50,669 bases of DNA from Bacteroidales bacterium (GTDB lineage: Bacteria; Bacteroidota; Bacteroidia; Bacteroidales; Tenuifilaceae). A program made the translations under genes and the position numbers. How positions within the stretch are numbered: position 1 is the stretch's first letter; each line of letters starts with the position of its first letter. Positions 9,495 to 17,071 of the stretch are shown here, one piece after another. The stretch lies in assembly GCA_025361485.1 (NCBI GenBank), contig JANYLA010000113.1:1-50669 (forward strand). The letters run 5' to 3'. Under the pieces are notes generated by a model. It was given only the letters and a program-made list of their open reading frames with translations, was not told where the DNA came from and ran no database searches.

Positions 9495-9580
9495 GTTTCA
9501 CGCAAAGTTCGCAAAGGTTTCGCAGAGCGAGCAAAGTCTTTTAATCTTTGCGATTTAACTTTGCGGTCTTTGCGAGATAT
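9495..9580. repeat. Intergenic palindromic repeat, word CGCAAAG
   Basis: The left arm contains CGCAAAGTTCGCAAAG (9501-9516). The right arm contains its complement with a 4-nt insertion (CTTTGCG at 9546-9552 and 9559-9565), followed by another CTTTGCG (9568-9574). It separates the single-domain toroid gene from the cyclase gene and ends 5 nt before the cyclase start codon, leaving no room for a Shine-Dalgarno sequence. Confidence 0.8.
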
Positions 9581-9584
9581 ATTT

Positions 9585-10505
9585 TTATTCCGATAACGCC
9601 CCTAATGCAAGCAATCCATAAAACGTATATTCGATATCGATATCAAAATCCATTTCGGTGGCGCGGAATCCACCATTCAGATATAGATTATCCACAAAGG
9701 TAAGGCAATCGGGTTTGATATCCGTTAAATCGGAATCGATAAAATGCAATGCATACAATGCAACGGCTGTTGAGAGCAAATCTGTAATTGGGGCTCTTTG
9801 CAAAGCGGCGAAATCGCCTTTTCCGCGATAAAAGGACTTCAGCTTAACCTCAACCTCCTTAACCGATTTCCCAAGCACTCTATTTATTACCGCCTCTGCT
9901 GCTGCCAATGAACAGGGCGATTCCTTTGTGTCGCTAAAGTCCTTTATCCTCTTCTTCAATTTCAGGATAGAACGATAATCCTGTAAGTAATATAGTGTTA
10001 ATAATCCAATGAAAAAGGTGTAACCCGAACTAATAGTTTCCTTATTCTTAACCTCAACTTGGTATGCTGAGCCTGTCGAAGCATCAGCCTCTAACTCAAT
10101 CTCAACCTTTTTTCTTAGTTTTTCTGTTGTAGAGTCGAATCCATGAAGTTTTGAGTAGAGTATCGCTCCACAGAACAGATGAATTCTGGTTAATGAATCT
10201 TGGGTTACAGTTTTTTTTACATAATCCTTTAGCGCAGGGAAAATCTCATTAACCGAAAGGGCTTCGGCAACAAAGCATCCAAACATGGAGTAATAGAGGT
10301 CAGTTTTTCCGCCCCTATCGGCAAAACCACCATCTTTGGTAATTGATTTTAGGATATGATTTTTAATCTCCCACTGAATATCAGCATCGAAAATCGAGGT
10401 TGATTTTTGCAGAACCGACTCGATGGATTTTTTCTGATATCGTTTCAGAAATGGCGAGGCGGCCGTTTTATAGGTAATCCTTAAAAATCTTTCCCACAAG
10501 TTCAT
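9585..10505 (-). CDS. Prenyltransferase-like single alpha/alpha-toroid protein
   Basis: A 306-residue protein of the prenyltransferase/squalene-oxidase repeat superfamily, about half the size of the neighbouring cyclase. Diagnostic repeats are DGGFADRGGKTDLYYSMFG near the N-terminus and NGGFRATEMDFDIDIEYTFYGLLALG at the C-terminus. They resemble repeats in the beta subunit of Rab/protein geranylgeranyltransferases and in single-domain bacterial relatives. No DxDD motif is present, and the Asp-Cys-His zinc triad of protein prenyltransferases is not evident, so it may bind a prenyl chain without the standard chemistry, or partner the cyclase. ATG 10505 is preferred over an upstream TTG at 10514; the gene overlaps the end of the fusion gene by 38 nt, implying translational coupling. 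Fold confidence is good, function low. Confidence 0.7.
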   Translation of the reverse strand: MNLWERFLRITYKTAASPFLKRYQKKSIESVLQKSTSIFDADIQWEIKNHILKSITKDGGFADRGGKTDLYYSMFGCFVAEALSVNEIFPALKDYVKKTVTQDSLTRIHLFCGAILYSKLHGFDSTTEKLRKKVEIELEADASTGSAYQVEVKNKETISSGYTFFIGLLTLYYLQDYRSILKLKKRIKDFSDTKESPCSLAAAEAVINRVLGKSVKEVEVKLKSFYRGKGDFAALQRAPITDLLSTAVALYALHFIDSDLTDIKPDCLTFVDNLYLNGGFRATEMDFDIDIEYTFYGLLALGALSE

Positions 10506-12051
10506 GCAGAGCAATTTTTAATCCTAGGTTTTGAAGATTTTCTAGGCTCCTCTTTGCCTCGTTGATATAGCTCATTAGCAGGGCTTCGGTCTCATCCTGA
10601 ATTTTGAAATCTTTGATAAGTTCGAATACCTCAGACGAATTTCCCTTTTTGAATTCGTTATGTAGAGATAATCTTTTATCAGCAGATAATTTTTCAAAGA
10701 CCATCGATAGCAGAATTGAGAATCTTCGAATCTCAATATCTCCATTGTTTCCATGATAATCGCTTAAATCGTCCTTAATTTGATAGGCGATTCCAATATT
10801 ATGGCTGAATTTATCTAGTATTGCAAGAGTCTCTTTGTCTGCACCTCCAGCAGATGCTCCTAGCAAAAGGGAAACCTTGAAAGCCGCTGCAGTCTTATTC
10901 TCAAATATCTTAAGCGTATCCTTTAACGAAGGGATTTCACCGTTAGCAATTGCTGAAAGTTCTGCTCCTTGCCCAACCGATAGCGCTCTATGACCTCGTG
11001 AGGTAATTAGCATACAATCACGAATTGCTTCGGGCGATAATTCGCTTTCGGCAATTAGCCTATAACCCTCACCAATAAGCAAGTCTCCAGTATTTATAGC
11101 AATTGGAATACCATATTCAGCATGGATTGTCTCCTTGCCATAACGGGTATCATCATTATCCTCAATATCGTCGTGAATTAGCGATGCTTTATGGAAGCAC
11201 TCAACCGAGACTGCAATTGAATTTGCAATATCTATGTTAAATGATTTGCAAAAGGCTTCGTAGGTCAACATCGTTAAAAATGGCCTAAAGCGATTGCCTC
11301 CCAATAGAAGCGATTTAAGGGCAATTATTTCAGCCTCATCTCCATTATGGCCAAGTATCTTCGAAAGGGTCTCCTCGTTGAAAATTGAATCGATTTTTGC
11401 CCTTGCTTGGTTGAAATTGAGCAGACGAAAATCTTTTATCTCGCTAATATTATGAATCTCCTCTTTTATCCAATCCAAATCGGCAAGCGTGTCCTTGCAT
11501 CCGCAGGTTAAAAGGGGAATTCCAATACCTGGAATCGAGTATTTACCGATTGAAACAAAGAGTTTTTGCAAAACCTCCATGCAGCCAACACCGATTACCG
11601 CATCGATTTGACCACTTTCGATCATCTGAGCAGTTACAGTTGTGCCTTCGGTAACCAAAACTTCATAGCCTAACTTTTCGGCTTCCTGAATAAAAAATGA
11701 AATATTACATTCCCCGCACTCCCTGCACAGTAGTCCTAGATGGTCGTTCTCGGCTTTGCAAAGATTGCTGTTTCTAAGGCATTGGGGCAGCATCAAGACT
11801 CTGCGATTGTAAGGAATTGCGCCAACTACATTTCTCCATATAGCATTGCCGCAGCAAACCATAGTAAAGGCAAGGTATTTATTTTCCCAACCATTCGCCT
11901 CAACAAGCTTTCCCGCAAACTCAAAAAGCCCCTCGTACGATACGGGTGGAATAACGGTATTTTGCTTAAAATACTCCTCCACTCTACCGCGAATCTCGGC
12001 CCTAGTCTCTTTAACTTCAGGCACTACAAGGTCTAATACTGCTATATTCAT
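10468..12051 (-). CDS. DUF116-polyprenyl diphosphate synthase fusion
   Basis: 527 residues in two parts. Residues 1-215 match DUF116: LMLPQCLRNSNLC, then LGLLCRECGECN, with cysteines 91, 98, 109, 112 and 115 arranged for an Fe-S cluster, plus C67-C68, C157, C183 and C185. Residues about 245-527 are an all-helical trans-prenyl diphosphate synthase: GGNRFRP (251-257), first Asp-rich motif DDIED (294-298), GQGAELS (360-366) and second Asp-rich motif DDLSD (427-431). Both metal-binding motifs are intact, so it should be active. The residues 4 and 5 before the first motif are Ser and Ala, not aromatic, which favours products longer than C15. Only one Arg of the usual RR pair remains (TRYG). Fusion of a putative Fe-S domain to a prenyl synthase is unusual and ties redox chemistry to chain synthesis. 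Confidence 0.88.
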   Translation of the reverse strand: MNIAVLDLVVPEVKETRAEIRGRVEEYFKQNTVIPPVSYEGLFEFAGKLVEANGWENKYLAFTMVCCGNAIWRNVVGAIPYNRRVLMLPQCLRNSNLCKAENDHLGLLCRECGECNISFFIQEAEKLGYEVLVTEGTTVTAQMIESGQIDAVIGVGCMEVLQKLFVSIGKYSIPGIGIPLLTCGCKDTLADLDWIKEEIHNISEIKDFRLLNFNQARAKIDSIFNEETLSKILGHNGDEAEIIALKSLLLGGNRFRPFLTMLTYEAFCKSFNIDIANSIAVSVECFHKASLIHDDIEDNDDTRYGKETIHAEYGIPIAINTGDLLIGEGYRLIAESELSPEAIRDCMLITSRGHRALSVGQGAELSAIANGEIPSLKDTLKIFENKTAAAFKVSLLLGASAGGADKETLAILDKFSHNIGIAYQIKDDLSDYHGNNGDIEIRRFSILLSMVFEKLSADKRLSLHNEFKKGNSSEVFELIKDFKIQDETEALLMSYINEAKRSLENLQNLGLKIALHELVGKIFKDYL

Positions 12052-12057
12052 CTCTCG

Positions 12058-12063
12058 CTCCTT
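12058..12063 (-). promoter_or_regulatory. Strong Shine-Dalgarno sequence before the fusion gene
   Basis: AAGGAG on the minus strand, 6 nt before the ATG at 12051 and directly after the TGA stop of the radical SAM gene. Full consensus sites are uncommon in Bacteroidota, and this one fixes the start of the fusion gene. Confidence 0.7.
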
Positions 12064-13242
12064 TCAACCATAAGCTCCTAAACCAAAAAAGGCACGTTTT
12101 TTCGCCATGCGATAAATCCAGTTTTTCTCTGGAATAACTTTGCATGAACCATGGCTAGGTACAACCTTACCATTGGCAAGCTGCTCGGGCATCCCTTTAC
12201 GATTAGAGGTGTTGATTGCCTGATGGTTTAATGCAAATTCTTGCAACCAATTTGGGTCTTCCATCAGAATGCAGCCCTTAGTTTTTTTCGATATCTCGGT
12301 TTTAAAATCCTTTAGAAAAGTTGAGTTTTCATAGACTGATTTGATATCATCATTGCTGATATTATCGCATGAATATTGGATAACAGGACATGGCTCGATA
12401 TTCCCCGATGGGTTGATATGATGGCTTAGACCCTCTGCTGCTGGGCAGAAAGGATTTCCGTCGGCATCCCAATAGGAATCGATGATTACAATGGGATATT
12501 TTGTTCTGCCATCAACCAAGAAATTCCTTAATCGCTCAATCTCCTCCGAACTCAACGCCAAGTCGTAGCAAGGATTCTCGCCCATTGGGCGGAATATGTA
12601 GTACCACAGATAAACAACCCCTTTATCATGAAGCAGATTGATAAACTCTTCAGATAATGCCATATCAATATTCGATTTGCAAACGCTTATAGCAACACCC
12701 GTAATGAGCTTATGTTTCGATGCTGTTTCAATTGCCTGGATAGTCCGTTGGTAAACACGACTACTTCCTCGTCTAATATCGGCAACCGTTTCGTTGCCCT
12801 CAAAGCTGATAAGCGGGGTTACATTTCCAAGTTTTCTTAACTCTTCAGCAACTTTATCGTTTAGCAAAGTTCCATTTGTAAAAAGTTGAAAGTAGCAATC
12901 GGAGTGGGTTTTGAAAACATCCATCAACGGCTTGTACATCAACGGTTCACCGCCAAGAATACCAAAGAAGTAAGAGCCATATTTTTTACTGCCATTAATT
13001 ATTTTGTTAATGGCAGAAATATCTAGGCTATCAGTTTTTTCGCCCTTGGTAACCCAACAACCTTGGCATTGCAGGTTGCAGTCGTTAGTAACCGAGATAA
13101 ACTGAAAAGCAGGAAACATCTCTCCCCTTTTTTTACGTTTTTGAAACTTGTTAAATCCCATCAACCCTTTCCATCCAAAGGTAAAAATGAATTTGCGCAA
13201 GCACTTGGAATCAGCTCTTAGTATATTTTGTGTTATTGACAT
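12064..13242 (-). CDS. Radical SAM protein with a SPASM-like C-terminus
   Basis: 392 residues. The S-adenosylmethionine Fe-S motif CxxxCxxC is C55-NLQ-C59-QG-C62, within SVTNDCNLQCQGCW. A GGEPL motif follows about 60 residues later, as in the MoaA/PqqE/SPASM group. The C-terminal part has further cysteines (NPFCPAAEG, NIEPCPVIQYSC, GCILMEDP and HGSCKV) suited to auxiliary Fe-S clusters. Length and layout fit SPASM maturases and related enzymes, but no peptide substrate gene is visible; the neighbours are isoprenoid enzymes. It does not look like HpnH, whose cluster motif context differs. It lies 12 nt upstream of the DUF116-prenyl synthase gene with a strong ribosome site between them, so the two are clearly co-expressed. 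The reaction is unknown; modification of the terpenoid is a guess from context. Confidence 0.85.
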   Translation of the reverse strand: MSITQNILRADSKCLRKFIFTFGWKGLMGFNKFQKRKKRGEMFPAFQFISVTNDCNLQCQGCWVTKGEKTDSLDISAINKIINGSKKYGSYFFGILGGEPLMYKPLMDVFKTHSDCYFQLFTNGTLLNDKVAEELRKLGNVTPLISFEGNETVADIRRGSSRVYQRTIQAIETASKHKLITGVAISVCKSNIDMALSEEFINLLHDKGVVYLWYYIFRPMGENPCYDLALSSEEIERLRNFLVDGRTKYPIVIIDSYWDADGNPFCPAAEGLSHHINPSGNIEPCPVIQYSCDNISNDDIKSVYENSTFLKDFKTEISKKTKGCILMEDPNWLQEFALNHQAINTSNRKGMPEQLANGKVVPSHGSCKVIPEKNWIYRMAKKRAFFGLGAYG

Positions 13243-13249
13243 CTATTTA

Positions 13250-13332
13250 AGTGATAAGTGATAAGCGAAAAGTGAAAAATTGGTGTTTTTCATTTTTCAT
13301 TTTTCATTTTTCATTTTTCATTTTTCATTTTC
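13250..13332. repeat. Tandem CATTTTT array with an inverted partner
   Basis: Six near-perfect copies of the 7-mer CATTTTT run from 13291 to 13332. Opposite them, GATAAGTGATAAGCGAAAAGTGAAAAA (13253-13279, shown here only as its word pattern) pairs with the array at its inner end: 12 of 13 bases match between the two arms around a short spacer. The array contains the TGA stop of the ferredoxin gene (13318-13320) and encodes its last few residues. Confidence 0.75.
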
Positions 13333-14085
13333 TTTTGCCCTATCCCTCTCCTCAATCGCTTTTCGCATTGCATCTGCTTTAATTATCGATTGTCGTTTTG
13401 CTTTACGCATTTCAAGTGCTTTGTAAATATCGCTACCTAAAATGGTCTTCAAATCTTGACCTTGACGTTGATGCTCTGCAACCTCATCAATAGAATCAGT
13501 TCCGCTAATCGCTCTGCCCTGTTTGTATTTTGGAAAGATAATTGCCGTTTCGGGACAAATTCGTGCGCAAGCGGGACAATTGTTTTTGCAACCCTTCGGG
13601 TTGACAACCTTTACTGCACCATCAACCTTTTCGTAAACTCCAAACAAACAGAAATCGGCACATTGACCACAAGCAGTACAGCGGGTGTAATCGATAACAG
13701 GATACCACGATGGCCAATTTGACTCGCTAATATGCTCTATTTGCAAGGCAGGCTCATCGTTGCAGAAAGATTCAAGAGTTGATACTAAATCATCCTTTGT
13801 GGTTTCACGAAAGTTGAGGAAAGATACATTTTCGAGGTTCCTTTCAACCCCTGCAAAATCTAATAATTTCTTAACTGCTCTTGGGTGACAGGCAACTACA
13901 AGTGTTGGGTTCTGAGTACTAAAAATTCTTCTAACATCCTGTTTTTCGGAAACGCACAAACCGCATAGGTCGGAGAGTTGAATGGCATCAACCTTTTCTT
14001 TATACAGAAAACTTGATATTGATTCCTTAATTTCTTGACTTACAATCTCGCCACCACAATCACAGTAAATAATTTTTTTATCCAT
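13318..14085 (-). CDS. HdrA-like Fe-S protein with two 4Fe-4S ferredoxin clusters
   Basis: 255 residues. The N-terminal part (about 1-110) resembles the N-terminal domain of heterodisulfide reductase HdrA: YCDCGGEI with C8 and C10, LCGLC with C41 and C44, and [13 protein letters not shown] with C66. The FAD domain of HdrA is missing. Residues about 130-185 hold two ferredoxin clusters, with cysteines 136-139-142-146 and 166-170-173-177. It probably delivers low-potential electrons to the radical SAM and DUF116 proteins encoded next. It is the first gene of the cluster, separated from the radical SAM gene by 75 nt that hold the repeat array. The final KENEK and the stop codon are written in the repeat, so the original C-terminus may have been replaced. 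No convincing promoter was found upstream. Confidence 0.8.
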   Translation of the reverse strand: MDKKIIYCDCGGEIVSQEIKESISSFLYKEKVDAIQLSDLCGLCVSEKQDVRRIFSTQNPTLVVACHPRAVKKLLDFAGVERNLENVSFLNFRETTKDDLVSTLESFCNDEPALQIEHISESNWPSWYPVIDYTRCTACGQCADFCLFGVYEKVDGAVKVVNPKGCKNNCPACARICPETAIIFPKYKQGRAISGTDSIDEVAEHQRQGQDLKTILGSDIYKALEMRKAKRQSIIKADAMRKAIEERDRAKENEK

Positions 14086-14278
14086 AGAATTTTCGATAAA
14101 TCACAACTATAACATTTGCTCTTGTTCTATTGTTTTATTCGGTAAAAGTAATACAACTATACGATTTTAAATGGTAATGTTAACTCTTGAATGCTAAAGA
14201 AGATTAATTTTTTATATGATTGTTTGATAAAGAATTATGGAAATAGTTTAATCATAATCTTTAGTCATAAAAAAGTTA

Positions 14279-14307
14279 TTGAAGCATTATACAAATAGCT
14301 ACTTTTG
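14279..14307 (+). promoter_or_regulatory. Predicted promoter of the TerC-family gene
   Basis: TACTTTTG (14300-14307) matches TAnnTTTG, with TTG at 14279-14281 18 nt upstream. It lies 47 nt before the start codon. No Mn-sensing yybP-ykoY riboswitch is recognisable between it and the gene. Confidence 0.5.
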
Positions 14308-14354
14308 TGGCTCTTTATTAGCAAATCAGTTACAAATAATATAACTGTTGAAGT

Positions 14355-15077
14355 ATGGATTTTCTTTTTCAACCCGAAACATACATTTCATTGTTTACCC
14401 TTACTCTGCTTGAGATTGTGCTGGGTATTGATAATATTATTTTCATATCGATTGTTACCAATAAACTTCCAAAGGAAGACCGCAAAAGAACAAGAACAAT
14501 CGGATTACTGTTTGCGCTTATATTTAGAATTATCCTTTTATCGTGTATTATATATATTATTCGACTCACCAACCCATTGTTCTCGATCGGGAGCTTTAAC
14601 TTTTCAATCCGCGATTTAATTCTTCTGCTTGGAGGCGTTTTCCTGATTGCAAAGAGCATCACTGAAATGCACGATAAAATTGAAGGTGAGGAGCACACTA
14701 CTAAAAATGGAAAAGTTGCGTCATTTTTTTATGTAATTCTTCAAATTGTAGTTTTGGATATTATCTTTTCATTCGATTCTATCCTTACTGCAATTGGTCT
14801 TTCGAATCAATTGCCAATTATGATTGCCGCTGTTGTGCTATCAATGATTGTAATGATATATTTTTCTGGATTTATTAGCAATTTCATTAACCGACACCCA
14901 ACATTACAGGTTCTTGCATTATCATTCCTCATACTAATTGGTTTTATGCTAACGCTTGAGGCGTTTCATTATGCAATACCGAAGGGTTATATCTACTTTG
15001 CACTATTCTTCTCGGTTATTGTGGAGATTATTAATATGAAGCTTCGGGCACGACATAAGCTAGCTGAAGAGAAGTAG
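14355..15077 (+). CDS. TerC-family integral membrane protein
   Basis: 240 residues with about seven membrane helices. The family hallmarks are TLLEIVLGIDNIIFISI near residue 16 and VLDIIFSFDSILTAIGLS near 134; the acidic residues in the membrane (E-x5-DN and D-x4-FD-S) are thought to coordinate a metal. Members include tellurium-resistance TerC and manganese exporters such as Alx/MeeF, which assist metalation of secreted proteins. No other ter genes are nearby, so a role in metal homeostasis is more likely than tellurite resistance. It is transcribed divergently from the isoprenoid cluster and followed 61 nt later by the PAP2 gene. Confidence 0.9.
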   Translation: MDFLFQPETYISLFTLTLLEIVLGIDNIIFISIVTNKLPKEDRKRTRTIGLLFALIFRIILLSCIIYIIRLTNPLFSIGSFNFSIRDLILLLGGVFLIAKSITEMHDKIEGEEHTTKNGKVASFFYVILQIVVLDIIFSFDSILTAIGLSNQLPIMIAAVVLSMIVMIYFSGFISNFINRHPTLQVLALSFLILIGFMLTLEAFHYAIPKGYIYFALFFSVIVEIINMKLRARHKLAEEK

Positions 15078-15138
15078 TAAATTAATATTCTAAGAGACTC
15101 GATTATCATTATTATTAATGCATGATAAAAATAACTAA

Positions 15139-15870
15139 ATGAAAAATACTAAAGTTGTAGTTGTAATCACTTTTTTAATTCATTTACAAACTTGTTTGTT
15201 TGCACAAGTTGATACTGTAAAAAAGGATTTTGTTCCAAAGCATCGTTTTGCTAAATCGATGATTTTGCCCGTTTCACTTGGTGTTACTGGAATAATTGTA
15301 AAAGAGACAAATTTCAGAGAATACTTTCAGGAGAAAGTTCAGCGCTCAAAATTTCGAACAAATACTCATATTGATGATTTTATTCAATATGCTCCTATGG
15401 CAGAAATGTATGTTGCAGATATATGCTATTCAAAGACTAAAAACGAAGTTTTTCAACAATCAAAAAACTTAGTTATTTCTCAAATTTTCACAGCGGTAAT
15501 TATTCAAACCCTTAAAATAACTACACATACCACCCGACCAAATGGAGCAGCACATTCTTTTCCTTCGGGGCATACATCAGTTGCTTTCACTGGAGCAACA
15601 GCTTTATACCTAGAGTATCGTGATATTAATCCATTCATTGCGTATAGTGGTTATGGCTTTTCGACAGCGACTGGTCTTTTAAGAGTAACCAATAATAAGC
15701 ATTGGCTTTCGGATGTTCTTGTTGGGGCAGGTGTAGGAATTTTTTCTGCTCAATTAGTGTGGTACATCAACCCTCTTCAAAATTGGAAACCATTCAAAAA
15801 TAGTAAGATTGCAGTTTACCCTTATGTTAATGGATTGGCTGGTAATGCAGGGTTGTGCATGGTGTTTTAA
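15139..15870 (+). CDS. Exported PAP2-family phosphatase
   Basis: 243 residues with a signal peptide (about 1-22, ending in LFAQ). The three PAP2 signature blocks are complete: KX6RP (KITTHTTRP), PSGH (FPSGHTS) and RX5HX3D (RVTNNKHWLSD). Such enzymes dephosphorylate lipid phosphates, including phosphatidic acid, undecaprenyl diphosphate and other prenyl phosphates, at the outer face of the inner membrane. Hydrophobic stretches between the motifs support membrane association. It sits 1.1 kb from the isoprenoid cluster on the opposite strand; a link to prenyl diphosphate metabolism is possible but not supported by co-transcription. Confidence 0.85.
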   Translation: MKNTKVVVVITFLIHLQTCLFAQVDTVKKDFVPKHRFAKSMILPVSLGVTGIIVKETNFREYFQEKVQRSKFRTNTHIDDFIQYAPMAEMYVADICYSKTKNEVFQQSKNLVISQIFTAVIIQTLKITTHTTRPNGAAHSFPSGHTSVAFTGATALYLEYRDINPFIAYSGYGFSTATGLLRVTNNKHWLSDVLVGAGVGIFSAQLVWYINPLQNWKPFKNSKIAVYPYVNGLAGNAGLCMVF

Positions 15871-15873
15871 AGG

Positions 15874-16893
15874 TTAGTAAACCCAGGGTGAAGGGTTAAT
15901 ACTTTCATCGGGAATAAAATCGGCATACTTCTCGGCAACTTGATCAAGTAGTGATATCAGCTCATCATGCTCCATTGATGTAACTAATTTTAAACGCATC
16001 TCCTTAAAATGGGGTAGCCCTTTGAAGTAGGACGTTAGGTGTCGTCTTAACTCAAAAATACCTGTTTTATTGCCTTTTATCTCAAGCGATTTTAAAAGAT
16101 GAAATTTGGCAAGTTCAACCTTTTCAGGGATTGAAAAGGGTTTTAGGTGTTTACCTGTTTCGAGAAAATATTTTATCTCTTTAAAAATCCAAGGTCTTCC
16201 ATAGGTTGCACGACCAATCATAATTCCATCTACTCCATAGGTGTCAAAAGCAATTTTTGCTTTTTCGGGGCAATCGATATCACCATTGCCGATAATTGGA
16301 ATGGTCATTCTAGGATTATTCTTAACCTCACCAATTAACGTCCAATCGGCTTCGCCTTTATAAAGTTGTGCTCTTGTACGACCATGAATGGTAAGTGCTG
16401 TAATGCCAACATCCTGCAATCGTTCGGCTATTTCAAATATATTTTTACTGGCATCATCCCAACCCAAGCGGGTTTTAACGGTCACAGGAATATTCGTTGC
16501 ATTCACCACCTGACGGGTCATTTCAACCATTTTTGGGACATCGCGCATCATACCTGAACCTGCACCACGGTTGGCGATTTTCTTCACAGGACAACCGAAG
16601 TTAATATCAATAACATCGGGTTTTGCAGCCGTCGCTACTCGGGTTGCTTCTACCATGCTATCAATCTCATGTCCGTAAAGTTGAATACCAATGGGACGTT
16701 CGTAGTCAAAGATGTCGAGCTTGGCAACGCTCGATTTGGCATCACGGATTAGCCCATCAGCATTGATGAACTCTGTGTACATCATATCTACCCCAAACTT
16801 TTTGCACAATAACCGGAACGAAGGGTCTGTAACGTCCTCCATCGGCGCTAAAAGCAGCGGTCTAAAACCTAAATCTATATTTCCAATTTTCAA
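15874..16893 (-). CDS. dusB: tRNA-dihydrouridine synthase
   Basis: A flavin enzyme that reduces uridines in the D-loop of tRNA. The TIM-barrel start LLLAPMEDVTDPSFR and the active-site block INFGCPVKKIANRGAGSGMM, with the catalytic Cys, are standard for DusB. The helical C-terminal RNA-binding part (ELRRHLTSYFKGLPHFKEMR) is present. I choose the TTG at 16893, giving the family-like start MKIGNIDLGFRPLLL and 339 residues. The open frame continues to a GTG at 16929, but a consensus -7 element (16917-16924) overlaps that region, so transcription probably begins after the GTG. AAGAAG lies just before the TTG, though very close. Confidence 0.9.
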   Translation of the reverse strand: MKIGNIDLGFRPLLLAPMEDVTDPSFRLLCKKFGVDMMYTEFINADGLIRDAKSSVAKLDIFDYERPIGIQLYGHEIDSMVEATRVATAAKPDVIDINFGCPVKKIANRGAGSGMMRDVPKMVEMTRQVVNATNIPVTVKTRLGWDDASKNIFEIAERLQDVGITALTIHGRTRAQLYKGEADWTLIGEVKNNPRMTIPIIGNGDIDCPEKAKIAFDTYGVDGIMIGRATYGRPWIFKEIKYFLETGKHLKPFSIPEKVELAKFHLLKSLEIKGNKTGIFELRRHLTSYFKGLPHFKEMRLKLVTSMEHDELISLLDQVAEKYADFIPDESINPSPWVY

Positions 16894-16916
16894 TACTTCT
16901 TGTTTAAAATAGCATG

Positions 16917-16924
16917 CAAAAATA
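16917..16924 (-). promoter_or_regulatory. Predicted -7 promoter element of dusB
   Basis: TATTTTTG on the minus strand matches TAnnTTTG and lies 23 nt upstream of the TTG start at 16893. If real, it rules out the upstream GTG start. Confidence 0.45.
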
Positions 16925-16976
16925 CACACTCTTTGGGAATCTCTAAGAAGCCTTTGATTATATTTGCGAATAAATA

Positions 16977-17066
16977 AGTGCCTAGAGTACTTGGAGTGCC
17001 TAGAGTACTTCGAGTTAAAGTTTTTTCAACTTTAGGCACTTCAAACTTTAGCGCACTTTAAGTACT
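16977..17066. repeat. Intergenic palindromic repeat with an 18-bp direct repeat
   Basis: AGTGCCTAGAGTACTT occurs twice in tandem (16977-16992 and 16995-17010). After a short AAAG-TTTTTT-C centre, the right side carries degraded inverted copies (CTTTAGGCACTTCAAACTTT, then GCACTTTAAGTACTT). It ends about 5 nt before the CPBP protease start codon. Confidence 0.8.
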
Positions 17067-17071
17067 TCTTT

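Noticed and set aside
9490-9534. N-terminal extension of the cyclase from a TTG start
   Set aside because: The extra residues are a translation of the CGCAAAG palindrome; the ATG at 9489 gives a normal start.
7690-14085. A standard hopanoid biosynthesis operon
   Set aside because: Only the cyclase is hopanoid-like. HpnC, HpnD, HpnE and a typical HpnH are absent from the window, and the prenyl synthase is fused to DUF116.
14086-14354. Manganese riboswitch before the TerC-family gene
   Set aside because: The conserved yybP-ykoY core is not recognisable; a simple -7/-33 promoter explains the region.
16894-16929. GTG start for dusB
   Set aside because: A consensus -7 promoter element overlaps this stretch, and the family N-terminus fits the TTG at 16893.
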